DNA of 64,000 nt, taken from assembly GCA_949752745.1 (NCBI GenBank), contig OX457025.1, forward strand, positions 97,467,804-97,531,803, in the 5' to 3' direction. The translations under genes were made by a program, and so were the position numbers. Below are positions 1 through 11,080 of this stretch, in pieces (the first letter of the stretch is position 1; every line of letters starts with the position of its first letter). The notes under the pieces were generated by a model. It did not search any database. It saw only the letters and a list, made by a program, of their open reading frames with translations, and was not told where the DNA came from. This DNA is from Protula sp. h YS-2021 (Eukaryota; Annelida; Polychaeta; Sabellida; Serpulidae).

Positions 1-2240
1 CAGGATTCTAGTAGGGAAAACATAAGGTGCCAAAACTGGGACTGTAGGAAAATTTATTCATAACATTAGCATCATTGGATTTCTACCACAAAAGAGCGCT
101 ATATTTATTTTAAAGTTATTTCGATGTACTTCGCAACTGACTTATAGATTTCTAAGTTCCTTTACTTCTATGCTTATCCCTCAAAACTGGAATTCTGGTT
201 TTGGGGGAAAATCTCGTACACGAAACTGTAAGTCCGCTTATAGAACGGTTTACTCTTCACTTCAAGAGCTGTTATAGCTGTTATCCCCAGCTTCCAGAGG
301 ATTCAGTAGCTTCCATTACTCTGATAAACAACTTTAGTCTCGCGTACATTTATAGAATCAAATGCAGGTCGAGAATGTAAGGCTCGGGTGAAGCTCGTTT
401 TGGGAGGACAGGTCTTACCATCGTATATATAGCAGCAGTAGACGCAATGCTAATGATATGGAAGGTACTAGTTTAAATTTCACTCGGTCGCAAGTCATCT
501 ACTTAACAAAGTCAGAACTCTCATTGCTCTTTGAAGGGCCTTGAAATTGACTTACAAAATGATCATGCTTAAATGCAAGTTCCAGTATTCATCTTAGCTA
601 ATATAGCTCAGAATCATGCTCAAAATAAGTTTAAATTGAATTGACACACACCTCAGATAAGTGCAAATTAAGTTGAGGCTGAAACTAAAGGTATAATATG
701 TGTTTCGTTGCTATAATTGTGGGTTCTTACCGAAATAAAACATAGCTTTATGTCCAGCTTTCTTACTGTTCACTTAGAATAAGTAAATCATGGACGTTTG
801 CCCCGGCGGTACCGGTTCTCAAAAGGATAAAGTAAATCCCGAACAATGGCCCCAGCGTTAGAGCGCCTCAAAAGGATAAAGTAAATCCTGGACAATGGCC
901 AATGCGATATATCGTGCCGAGATTGTCATCACTTTCTGCGTTTGCCCAATAAATGAATAGGTTGTCAACTTGGCAAAAGTCAAGGTATCCATTAACCAGA
1001 ATTTACACCATAAACTAGACAACGTCAACGGTTAAAAGTTTAAATTTCCTACTCGTGAACATTCTTATTAATTGTCGAGGTGCACCGACATTGCTGGCAC
1101 TATAGGATTTGTGTATTGTTGCTACGATATGTTTGAGGAAGTCGACGGTAGATTTAAAATGTATATAGCATCTGAAAGCACTAAAGATTAAGTTATATCC
1201 GCATTCAGTTTAATTTATTATTGGTCCTAGGTTCTTCTATTTTATTTACACCCTAGCTATATGTTTAGCACCACTGTGGTGATGATATAAGACGTACCTT
1301 TTGTAGGTCGTAATATGTGCGTATCGTTCGCATAGCAGTTATACTTTAATATAGGTAAGCTAAGCAAAGCTTGTGAGTATAACAGTAACTAACCACTGTG
1401 GATTGCAATAAGCACGTGTCGTTCGCATAGCAATGATACAGTCATGTACGTAAGCTAGCACAAGTACCCCAAAGGTTGAGTGTAGTCACTGTTGAGTCTG
1501 GAAGCTACGAACATCTTTGTTTATAGTTCTTCCTGTGAGATATGGACCGCTCTTAGTACCCAGTTGGTTACACCAAGCGTTTCTGCTTTGGTCAAAGGTG
1601 TTGACTGTAGCAGAGGAATCAAACAGGGGTATTAAAACGAATTCGTTGGCTCATCCAGATCCAGAGCATCAGTTATTTCAGTCAAATCCGGTGCCTATAA
1701 ATAAACTAAGGCTTTTCGTATGACTTCTTACTGAATATATGCCGTGAAACTTGCTCACCAACATCACGCCAGGAACAGTCATCGTCTTTTATACAACAGT
1801 TCAGTATATGTTTGCGCTACATTTTCAACACACTTTTTCAGCAGAAATGAAGGTACCGGATCATACACATGTCACTTATAAAATGCATTAAACTTCACTA
1901 AATTCAGTGATGAGAGAACCAATTGAGCTTTCGTCACTAGCCTCTGTATTTTCCGAATATGTGTCAAAATGTTCTTGTTTTTTTGTTTTACACATTGCCG
2001 GTCGGTGGAGGATAAAAAATAATTGTTTGAATATTTAAATTCGCTAAAGAACGTACTAAAAGAAGTCACTACTATTGCTATTTCACATTACTGAAAGTTC
2101 AAATCACTTCACTGTTGACTCAAAGCCAGTCAGACCTTTTTACGTGGAATAGACAAATCTGATACTGGTGTCCCACGAAATCTTGGCCCTCTCTAGGACA
2201 CGATGGCCCCCCTGATGTAATATGGAAACTTGACTTGCAA
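1..2240. other. Gene-poor stretch with small local duplications
   Basis: I see no convincing coding sequence. Two small duplications are visible: a copy of ctcaaaaggataaagtaaat at about 818 and again 49 bases later, and a segment around 1304-1370 repeated near 1402-1462 (shared core cgttcgcatagca). Open frames here are short and resemble no family I know. Confidence 0.5.
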
Positions 2241-2245
2241 AAGTA

Positions 2246-2620
2246 ATGAAAATAAATTGTCACTTCAAACAAACATCAGTTAGTGTTTTATCCGACGGCA
2301 ATTGCTATTTTCGAACCCCTAGCTATATTTTGACCGGTTCCCAAAAAAGCCACAAAAATCTTAGATCGGCTGTCGCAACGTACTTCAGTGAAATCGACGA
2401 AATGTTTTCAAAATTGTCAAATTGTCATGGCTGTTCTCAGAACAGTAGCATGCACCAGCCTGGAGGTTCGGGCCACTGAAAATGATATTCATGCATAGTC
2501 TGTATGTTAACTACCGAGATATGTGTATTTTTACCAAGCGAGCGCGATGCTGCAAAACACCTAACTTATAAGTGGCTTACCTGTGCTGTTGAGTACATTA
2601 CCTTTCTGATTAGTGTTTAA
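2246..2620 (+). pseudogene. Decayed OTU-family cysteine protease fragment (copy 1)
   Basis: The translation has the OTU catalytic-Cys box as DGNCYF (codons from about 2294), followed by the helix YILTGSQKSHKNLRSAV. OTU proteases cleave ubiquitin chains; the Cys of D-G-N-C is the nucleophile. The frame ends at 2477-2479 after SGH. A second frame then continues at about 2517 with EICVF and TYKWLT, matching the same segments of the second OTU relic at 52.25-52.66 kb. The C-terminal His segment is not recognisable. It is therefore a broken, partial copy, most likely carried by a mobile element or a retired gene duplicate. The frame match between the two copies makes the OTU call fairly safe; function is unlikely. 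Confidence 0.6.
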
Positions 2621-2767
2621 CGTTTAAGTTATTGGAAATTATGTTCTGGACCAGCATTCCATTACGTTCCAGGACCTTATGATGTAATCAGTACTGCCAA
2701 CCAGATTAATCTGTTTACCATGGAGATTAGGGCACACAGTAGATATCACAGTCGATGTACTGTAGTC

Positions 2768-2857
2768 GTAGCTGGTTGACAAATAGTCAGTGCCTTCGCA
2801 GCTGGTTGACAAATAGTCGGTGTCTTCGTAGCTGTTTGGTAAATAGTCGGTACCTCC
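2768..2857. repeat. Three-copy 30-bp tandem repeat
   Basis: Three imperfect 30-bp units share the core gttgacaaatagtc. They give a repetitive DYLSTS reading on the minus strand, which I take as a by-product of the repeat rather than a protein. Confidence 0.6.
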
Positions 2858-2869
2858 GGTGATCCCCCA

Positions 2870-3930
2870 TTGCAAGGATATTCCTCCGTCATGCTATTAA
2901 AAGCAATAAATAAACAATCTTTTATAAGAGGTCAACGCTTTTCCCGGTATGCCTACAGTGTTTCTCTTGTTATTTGGAAAAGAGATAGCAGATGATTCAG
3001 TACTATAAAGTCCATTTCCATACCGTCGTTTTGTTCGGTGGAACAAGCGGCAGAAGACTCTCTTCGAATCCTGGGGTACTTCCACCCAACGGTATTGCAA
3101 TCACTTGCTGTGCGGCCACGTGACTCCTCATATCAGAAGGGTATTGAGCTCGGAGTTGGTACATGCTGATGTGCTATACTTTACTACGTACCAAATTTGT
3201 AGCTTCGTTGGAAGTCCGCAGTTCTTGTTAAAAGTGTTTGAATATTACATCTTTTTAAACTTGTTGTACGTCAGGAATGTCAGCATAGCAGTCATCCTGG
3301 ATAACTTCTTGTCAGAGTTATAACATATGCCTGCGCTGACCCACTGCGCGTTTGGCCGAGCCCGTTATAACCAACGCGTTTCCCTGGAAACGAAAGTAAT
3401 GTTGTTTTGAGCAGCAGAGAGGTACGGAGGTGACTGAACCCTACCTGTTATGGCGAAAGCTAAACTGCGCAAAACAACTATGTTTTGTGAACTTAAAATT
3501 TCTTTGTACAGCGAAACTATAATGATGATATTGAGTTAACTTTGGAAAATGAGGGACCCTATATATAATGGACACAAATTAGCTCAGTCCAATCAGTCTG
3601 GTTTCTTGAGGTTTTACTGTGCTGCAATTTGTTTTTCTCACCTTTCTCACTTTCAAATTTTAAATCAAGTCTTCAGATGCATCAAAAGCTATTTGAAAAC
3701 ACAGATCACATGTTTACAAACAACCCCTATAATTTCATCGCGAATTTGTTTCTATCAAGTTTGACACGAAGTATTACCCCCGGCTAACCAGCCAGGTGTA
3801 ATATCGATTGAAAAACATCAATACTATAGCAGCAACACGAAGAAACAGTTTTTATATGTAATTTATAGGAATATGAAATCTAGAAAAAGACGGAGGTAGA
3901 AAGAATACAGAAAACTGCTTACTGAGTTTC
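2870..3930. other. No gene recognised
   Basis: Short open frames only, without motifs, repeats or conserved domains that I can identify. Confidence 0.4.
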
Positions 3931-3934
3931 GTTA

Positions 3935-4022
3935 TGGTGTGTTTGTTTAGAGTGTGTTTGTTTATAGTGCGTTTGCTTACAGTGCATTTGTGTATAATAT
4001 GTTTGATTATAGGGTGTTTTTA
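3935..4022. repeat. Left half of an interrupted 15-bp array
   Basis: Imperfect units of about 15 bp, core agtgtgtttgtttat, run up to the start of a hairpin-ended element. The same unit resumes immediately after that element at 4694, so the element split a pre-existing array. Confidence 0.7.
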
Positions 4023-4693
4023 TTTAAACATTTGGCAAGCTGTTAGCTTGCAAGGGTTATATGAATTTGTGTGAGCAGCCATTCGTCCTTTTTCTTCTTG
4101 ACAGTTTTCGATTTTTTGTGTCTTCTTCTCTGACACTATGGACTCTAGGACCATGAAACTTGGGACTTGTGAAGAGCTTGATCTGAACTTGCGCATGTCT
4201 CTTTTTATTTTCGTCTTCGATTTCGTTTTCTTTGTTAAAACGGCATGCGAAAAGAGTGTATTTTTTGCAAGTAAATGCGGAGCATTTAACGTATAGCACA
4301 GAACACCACACAGTTGCTCAGCTTTGTGCGAGCTCTCACTGCGTATACAGATAATACAGCGTATTCCTGATCAATTAATCAAACCTTTAGTCAACAAAAA
4401 CCAAACAGTGCTCGGCTTATAAGACGTATTCAAGCTGTGTTGTTTGCTAATATATTTAGCTGGTATTAAGTTGTCAACCAACGGAGTTTATTTCTTAACA
4501 GTGATCCGATTTTTTAGAATATTGTAAGCCGCATACATGCTGTGCGATAAACTCTGTACATAGTTGTATAACACACTGTAGGCTTATTGTAAAATACTTT
4601 ATATTATTAAAATAATAACCCATTAAAGGAAGTATTTTTGCGTTTTAATTTTTGTCAAGTGTTTAACATTTCGCTAGCGAAATGCGGTTCTAG
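4023..4693 (+). mobile_element. Helentron-like non-autonomous element, family 1 copy A
   Basis: The 3' end has a perfect 18-bp palindrome CATTTCGCTAGCGAAATG (4667-4684), five further bases and CTAG (4690-4693), followed by TT. Hairpin plus CTAG is the classical Helitron/Helentron 3' terminus, and Helentrons insert at TT. Near the 5' end a small hairpin is formed by CAAGC and GCTTG, and TTTAAACATTTGGC is an inverted match to the subterminal GTCAAGTGTTTAA near the 3' end. There is no transposase. A second copy lies at 10556-11079 and an antisense fragment near 29.4-29.54 kb. The same 15-bp array flanks both sides, which supports the boundaries. Confidence 0.65.
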
Positions 4694-4845
4694 TTTATAG
4701 TGCATTAGTATATAGTGTGTTTGTTTATAGTGTGTTTGCTTATAGTGTGTTTGTATAGTGTATTTGTTTACAGTGTGTTTGTTTGTAGTGTGTTCGTTCA
4801 TTGTGTGTTTGTTTATAGTGTGTTTATTTATAGTGTTTGTTTATA
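4694..4845. repeat. Right half of the interrupted 15-bp array
   Basis: About ten imperfect copies of the ttatagtgtgtttgt unit. The valine/cysteine/phenylalanine-rich frame read here follows directly from the repeat and is not taken as a gene. Confidence 0.7.
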
Positions 4846-4849
4846 ACTT

Positions 4850-5430
4850 CTTTGCTTTGCTCTCTTGTTTGACATTGCTTAACAAACCTATTTTGCTGAT
4901 TTTATTGATAAAAGTGCCCGCCAAAAACTTCCACGAACACTTAAAGAAAACGATGTCAACTTACATCAAATTAAAACTGCTCTAATTTTTTTTCGCACTC
5001 TCAAATAATTATTAATCGTCTTTTCTAAACTTTTATCTAAATAAAAATCGCTATGAAAAAGAACGAACTCTTAAGATTGTTAAAAATGTTGCAAATATAC
5101 GACGAGCTATATTGTTTTATACACTCTTTTACTGGTGTTCAAGTGACCGTTGGTCATTTTGACTGCTTGGGGGCCATTTGAGCAATTTTCTTTCATCTTG
5201 TTCTACTGCATAATACGCAGAGGTGACCAAAATGGCGTAAGAGGTGACAAAAATCAGCTGATCCTCCCCATGTCGTAAAATATTTGTTAAATTCACCGTT
5301 CTTAACAGTCCTGGCAATAGTTCGATCGTACCAGTGTAGCCACACTCGGCCTAGTCTGAGCATGGCTTTAACGATCTATCTCCCTCACCTGCTGCGTGGT
5401 AACCGTTCAGATGCTTATCAACTGGCTAAT
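4850..5430. other. No gene recognised
   Basis: AT-rich sequence leading into the 53-bp satellite; no supported gene or RNA. Confidence 0.4.
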
Positions 5431-7500
5431 GAAAAAGTGACCTGTTGGCCACTAACCGGACAAAGGATGGGTAAAAATGACCACTCGGCCAATGGACAAA
5501 AGGGACCGGTTAACAAAGGATGGGTAAAATGACCACTCGGCCAACGGGCGAAAGGGACCGGTAAGCAAAGGATGGGTAAATGACCACTCGGCCAAAAACG
5601 GGCAAAAGGGACCGGATAGCAAAGGATTGGTAAAATGACCACTCGACCAACGGGCAAAAGGGACCGGTTAGCAAAGGATGGGTAAAATGACCACTCGGCC
5701 AACGGGCAAAAGGGACCGGTTAGCAAAGGATGGGTAAAATGACCACTCGGCCAACGGGCAAAAGTGACCGGTTAGCAAAGTATCGCTAAAAATGACCACT
5801 CGGCCAACGGGCGAAAGGGACCGGTAAGCAAAGGATGGGTAAATGACCACTCGGCCAAAAACGGGCAAAAGTGACCGGTTAGCAAAGTATCGCTAAAAAT
5901 GACCACTCGGCCAACGGGCGAAAGGGACCGGTAAGCAAAGGATGGGTAAATGACCACTCGGCCAAAAACGGGCAAAAGGGACCGGATAGCAAAGGATTGG
6001 TAAAATGACCACTCGACCAACGGGCAAAAGGGACCGGTTAGCAAAGGATGGGTAAAATGACCACTCGGCCAACGGGCAAAAGGGACCGGTTAGCAAAGGA
6101 TGGGTAAAATGACCACTCGGCCAACGGGCAAAAGTGACCGGTTAGCAAAGTATCGCTAAAAATGACCACTCGGCCAACGGGCGAAAGGGACCGGTAAGCA
6201 AAGGATGGGTAAATGACCACTCGGCCAAAAACGGGCAAAAGTGACCGGTTAGCAAAGTATCGCTAAAAATGACCACTCGGCCAACGGGCGAAAGGGACCG
6301 GTAAGCAAAGGATGGGTAAATGACCACTCGGCCAAAAACGGGCAAAAGGGACCGGATAGCAAAGGATTGGTAAAATGACCACTCGACCAACGGGCAAAAG
6401 GGACCGGTTAGCAAAGGATGGGTAAAATGACCACTCGGCCAACGGGCAAAAGGGACCGGTTAGCAAAGGATGGGTAAAATGACCACTCGGCCAACGGGCA
6501 AAAGTGACCGGTTAGCAAAGTATCGCTAAAAATGACCACTCGGCCAACGGGCGAAAGGGACCGGTAAGCAAAGGATGGGTAAATGACCACTCGGCCAAAA
6601 ACGGGCAAAAGTGACCGGTTAGCAAAGTATCGCTAAAAATGACCACTCGGCCAACGGGCGAAAGGGACCGGTAAGCAAAGGATGGGTAAATGACCACTCG
6701 GCCAAAAACGGGCAAAAGGGACCGGATAGCAAAGGATTGGTAAAATGACCACTCGACCAACGGGCAAAAGGGACCGGTTAGCAAAGGATGGGTAAAATGA
6801 CCACTCGGCCAACGGGCAAAAGGGACCGGTTAGCAAAGGATGGGTAAAATGACCACTCGGCCAACGGGCAAAAGTGACCGGTTAGCAAAGTATCGCTAAA
6901 AATGACCACTCGGCCAACGGGCGAAAGGGACCGGTAAGCAAAGGATGGGTAAATGACCACTCGGCCAAAAACGGGCAAAAGTGACCGGTTAGCAAAGTAT
7001 CGCTAAAAATGACCACTCGGCCAACGGGCGAAAGGGACCGGTAAGCAAAGGATGGGTAAATGACCACTCGGCCAAAAACGGGCAAAAGGGACCGGATAGC
7101 AAAGGATTGGTAAAATGACCACTCGACCAACGGGCAAAAGGGACCGGTTAGCAAAGGATGGGTAAAATGACCACTCGGCCAACGGGCAAAAGGGACCGGT
7201 TAGCAAAGGATGGGTAAAATGACCACTCGGCCAACGGGCAAAAGTGACCGGTTAGCAAAGTATCGCTAAAAATGACCACTCGGCCAACGGGCGAAAGGGA
7301 CCGGTAAGCAAAGGATGGGTAAATGACCACTCGGCCAACAGGCAAAAGTGACCGGTTAGCAAAGGATGGGTAAAATGACCACTCGGCCAACAGGCAAAAG
7401 TGACCGGTTAGCAAAGGATCGGGAGAAATGACCACTTGGCCAATTGTAAAAAGTGACCGGTTAGCAAAGGATCGTAGAAATGACTACTGGTCCAATGGAC
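5430..7500. repeat. 53-bp satellite in 370-bp higher-order units
   Basis: Monomers of about 52-55 bp share aaagggaccggttagcaaag and atgaccactcggccaacggg. Seven monomers form a 370-bp higher-order unit; by eye, successive units from about 5.67 to 7.15 kb look identical (the same minus-strand frames recur at 5893, 6263, 6633 and 7003). Outer monomers diverge on both sides. Since 370 is not a multiple of 3, the reading frame changes every unit, so the minus-strand frames rich in CPLAEWSF are artefacts. A homogeneous centre with decayed edges is the expected result of unequal exchange. Confidence 0.9.
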
Positions 7501-7800
7501 AAAAGTGACAGGATAGGAAAGGATCGGTGAGCCTGTCGGTGAGAGAATGACCGTTATCAGCTGACAGGTGAGCAAATGACAGGTTATTGCGTGAATAAAT
7601 ATCTGATTGTCAGCTGACCAATGAGCCATTGTCAATCGAGTGGTGACCAACAATCAAACGAACGTAGAGAAAATAATCGAAGATCAAACAATGGATGAGC
7701 CTATTAACAATGGGCAGCTGAATGGTGAGCATTTGACTGGTTATCAACTGACCAGTGAGCAAATCACCAGTTGTCAGGTGACTGGTAAACTAATGTCCAT
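7500..7800. repeat. Degenerate edge of the 53-bp satellite
   Basis: Diverged monomers with scattered palindromic segments such as accagttgtcaggtgactgg. Phrases like gtgagcaaat also resemble the 15-bp array at 33.8 kb, though common ancestry is not shown. Confidence 0.5.
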
Positions 7801-7859
7801 TGTTTTAGTCAGACCCGCCAAGTCTGCCAGAGAATTCAAAGATTTTCGTATATCTTAGA

Positions 7860-8510
7860 ATTAGACCGGCCTTTTTTTTATTAACCTGAATCTGAACAGT
7901 CTCCAAGCATGTTATCGTCTGCTACCAGAAATGCACCCGGCACTGCAGCTGATAGTAATGATTTATTTATTTCCCCGGAGAGGGCGGCAACACTGGGTAA
8001 CCCTGGATAATAAAAGTAGATACAAATCCAAGAACAAAGAGATGAGCTCCCCCCCCCCCACCGCCCCCACCCCCCCCCCCCCAAACGGCGTTATTCGTTT
8101 AGTCGTTCTTTTTCGGCTGTGCATTTTTTAAAATTAAATAAAGAGATGCATTTTTGAAAATACTCTTAATTCTCTTTAAACATTTAAATACTAGGCTTTT
8201 TCTGTGAAAACTTTATCCTAATTTGTGTCAAAGCCTGATGAGAAATACGTCATTTCCGCTTCGCTGATTGTCAGACACGCTGGCCTTTGGCGTTGCCTCC
8301 TGAGGCGGGCTGTCTTGCTTATCGCAAGATTTGAAGCAGGCGCGGTATTAGGGGCACCCGATGATTTATAATATAACTCTTTCTTTCTTAGCAGTTTAAA
8401 AATTCAAGCCGAGAAACCAATGAAAGCAATAGTCTCCTTTCTGAGAATTTTCACATTCCCTTAAGAAACACTTAAAATTAAAAAAAAAAGTTTAAAACGG
8501 TTTGCACCAC
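7860..8510. other. No gene; contains long C tracts
   Basis: Two C-rich homopolymer blocks lie at about 8049-8092. The remainder is unremarkable AT-rich sequence. Confidence 0.5.
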
Positions 8511-8519
8511 GACCTAGCA

Positions 8520-9055
8520 CTCACTGACTGCGAATGCCCCCTACTCTCCGGGTGTCTCTGAGGCGCCACACTCTCGCAGTAACTGGGTGCTCTTGACTCC
8601 TCACATCCACGTACTCCACGAGTGTCCCTGACTCGCAGCGTTCACGTACTTACTGGGTTCTCCTGACCACGTTCACGTACTCACCGGGGGTCCCTGACGC
8701 GTCACATCCACGTACTCACCGGGGGTCCCTGACGCGTCACATCCACGTACTCACCGGGGGTCCCTGACGCGTCACATCCACGTACTCACCGGGGGTCCCT
8801 GACGCGTCACATCCACGTACTCACCGGGGGTCCCTGACACTTCACATCCACGTACTCACTGGTTGTTCCTGATGCACCACATCCACGTACTCACTGGGTG
8901 TTCCTGATGCGCCACATCCACGTACATACTGGGTATTCCTCACTCCCCACGTCCACGTAGTCACTGGGTGCTCTTGACTCGCGACATCCACGTACTCATC
9001 GGGTGTCCATGATGTTCCAAATCCACGCAGTCACTGGGTGCTCCCGACGCCGCCA
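8520..9055. repeat. 35-bp minisatellite
   Basis: Roughly a dozen units of 35 bp with the core ccacgtactcaccgggggtc. The central copies (about 8690-8840) are near identical and the outer ones diverged. It is GC-richer than its surroundings. Confidence 0.85.
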
Positions 9056-9059
9056 CGTA

Positions 9060-9590
9060 GGTATATCTATGAAGGTTATACACCAGCAAACCGTCTGATC
9101 CTGTTTAATGTATTAACCCCCTTTTTCAGTCACAGCGACAAGTATTTATTTCTCACAGTCTTGGAATGTTAATTGAACACGAGAAGATCCAGACACACTA
9201 AGCACGCAGAATGCGTCGCCTGGATACGCTTAGTTACTCCGGAGACGGCTCTACCTCACACGATCCCTATAAATATCACTCTCTGGGGTCCGAAAATTAA
9301 TCTGCGTTGAAGGAGTTCACATCAGAATGATGCAAAAAGCCAAACTCGTGATTTTTCACATTTTTGCTGTTTTGAGACGAGCATTGCCCTTATTTTCACT
9401 AATATATATTTTTTGATGATTTTGCTCCAAGCTATAGTGTAGTGTCAGTTGTTTCCTTTAGCTATCGTAATGGAGACGTTATTCTGACGTGGCAATGACG
9501 TTGTTCTGACGTGGGCATGGCGTTGATAAAGCAGACGTCATGCTCTAAAGATTGCCTGGTAAGGAAAATAAGACAGTTAAATATTTATGG
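9060..9590. other. No gene recognised
   Basis: Unique-looking sequence with no open frame, RNA or motif that I can support. Confidence 0.4.
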
Positions 9591-9597
9591 TCAGAAA

Positions 9598-9688
9598 TCA
9601 TGGGAGGGAGGGAGGCAGGGAGGCAGGGGGGAGGCAGGGAGGCAGCTAGGGACGGACGAACGGACGGAGGGACGGAGAGAGAGAGGGG

Positions 9689-9774
<86 letters not shown>

Positions 9775-9795
9775 GAGACAGAGGGGAGAAAGAGA
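9598..9795. repeat. GGGA-rich block and (GA)n microsatellite
   Basis: A gggaggcag-type purine block grades into a long (GA)n run at about 9691-9768. The Arg-Glu and Leu-Ser frames here are products of the simple repeat. Confidence 0.9.
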
Positions 9796-9799
9796 TAAA

Positions 9800-10400
9800 A
9801 AAACAGTTTTGTTGAAAACTGAAACTTTGATATCGCTGCTATAAATTTGGAAGATTTGCCAGTCACGGACGCGGTTACTTCATTTTCTTTTGATGAAGAA
9901 TTTATAATTAGAGATATTTGAGAACTGGATATTTAGATTCTTAAGACCAACCGGTACCATTTTATTTTTTTTTCAAACTGATGAGCGATAACAAACACCC
10001 ACTAATCAATATGAAAATCAGCACTTCAGATATAGGCCGACGTCAAAATACGTTTATACTCAGAAATAAAACTGAAACTTTTATATGCACTGCTACATTC
10101 AGTTTAAATTCTGTTGTGGTATCCAGTATGAAAGAAATAAGCATTCTAATTTTGTTCCCTATCATCGACTTTGACACTTACAGTTGGACTCGAGGTATTT
10201 TAAAGCACAAATATTATCAAAATACATTTTCACGCAAAAAAAGTTCGAGGAAGGAGAGGGGGTAAATATGCTGGGGGCGGGGGAAGGGGAAGGGGGTAGC
10301 CTAGAACAGCTCCCCTCCCACGGGAGAAAGCTGCACAGGGGGGGGGGGGGGGGTAAGATAATCTGTTACACCGGGTGTACTCTGGACTACTACACTGGTA
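9800..10400. other. No gene; one long G tract
   Basis: A run of about 16 G at 10339 follows a purine-rich stretch. No supported coding sequence. Confidence 0.4.
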
Positions 10401-10409
10401 TCGCTCAAG

Positions 10410-10555
10410 CGTATACGTAGCTTTGTGCGAGCTCTCACTGCGCAAATAGATAACACAGCGTATGCTTGATCAGTCAATAAAACTTTAAGTCAACAACAAC
10501 CAAACACTACTCGGTTTATAAGATGTATTCAAGCTGTGTTGTTTGCAATATATTA
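10410..10555 (+). mobile_element. Partial family 1 element abutting copy B
   Basis: This stretch matches the internal 3' half of copies A and B (shared phrases gctttgtgcgagctctcact and caagctgtgttgtttgcaat) but stops short of the terminal hairpin, where copy B begins. It is either a copy into which B inserted or one left by recombination. Confidence 0.55.
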
Positions 10556-11079
10556 TTAACACTTGACAAGCCTTTGGCTTGCAAGGGTTATATGAATTTG
10601 TGCGAGCAAAATTCGTCCTTTTATTTCTTCTTGACAGTTTTCCGATTTTTTGTATCTTCTTCTTCTCTGACACCATCGGCCCTACGACCATGAAACGTGG
10701 GACTTATGAAGAGCTTGATCTGAACATGTGCATGTCACTTTTTATTTTCGTCTTTGATTTCAGTTTCTTTGCTAAAACGCCATGTGAAAAGAGTGTATTT
10801 TTGCAAATAAATGCATAGCATTTAACGACAGCAGAGAATACACATTTGCTCAGTGAGCTTTGTGTGAGCTCTCACTGCGTAAATAGATAACAAGGCGTAT
10901 GCCTGATCAGTCAATAGAACTTCAAGTCAACAACAACCAAACACTACTCGGCTTATAAGACGTATTCAAGCTGTGTTGTTTGCAATATATTATTCAAGAA
11001 ATAACCCATTGAAGGAAGTATTTTTGCGTTTTAATTTTTGTCAAGTGTTTAACATTTCGCTAGCGGAATGAGCTTCTAG
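10556..11079 (+). mobile_element. Helentron-like non-autonomous element, family 1 copy B
   Basis: Begins TTAACACTTGACAAGCC, with a 5' hairpin from AAGCC and GGCTT. Ends with the 18-bp palindrome-like CATTTCGCTAGCGGAATG (11053-11070) and CTAG (11076-11079), followed by TT. The subterminal GTCAAGTGTTTAA is an inverted match to the start. It aligns with copy A over most of its length, including cttgacagttttc and ggaagtatttttgcgtttta, and is shorter (about 524 against 671 bp). No coding capacity. The next element begins directly at its 3' boundary. Confidence 0.65.
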
Positions 11080-11080
11080 T

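Noticed and set aside
4758..4985. Hydrophobic VCLFIVCLF ORF resembling a membrane segment
   Set aside because: It is the reading of the interrupted 15-bp array plus a chance extension.
5418..7653. Series of 66-102-codon minus-strand ORFs rich in FCPLAEWSF
   Set aside because: They are readings of the 53-bp satellite; the 370-bp block changes frame each time, so no protein is being maintained.
8520..9055. Regular 35-bp repeats considered as a CRISPR array
   Set aside because: Units are contiguous without unique spacers and the genome is eukaryotic; it is a minisatellite.
9511..9866. Arg-Glu / Ser-Leu rich ORFs
   Set aside because: Encoded by a (GA)n microsatellite on both strands; no other coding evidence. 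The same applies to 38881-39378.
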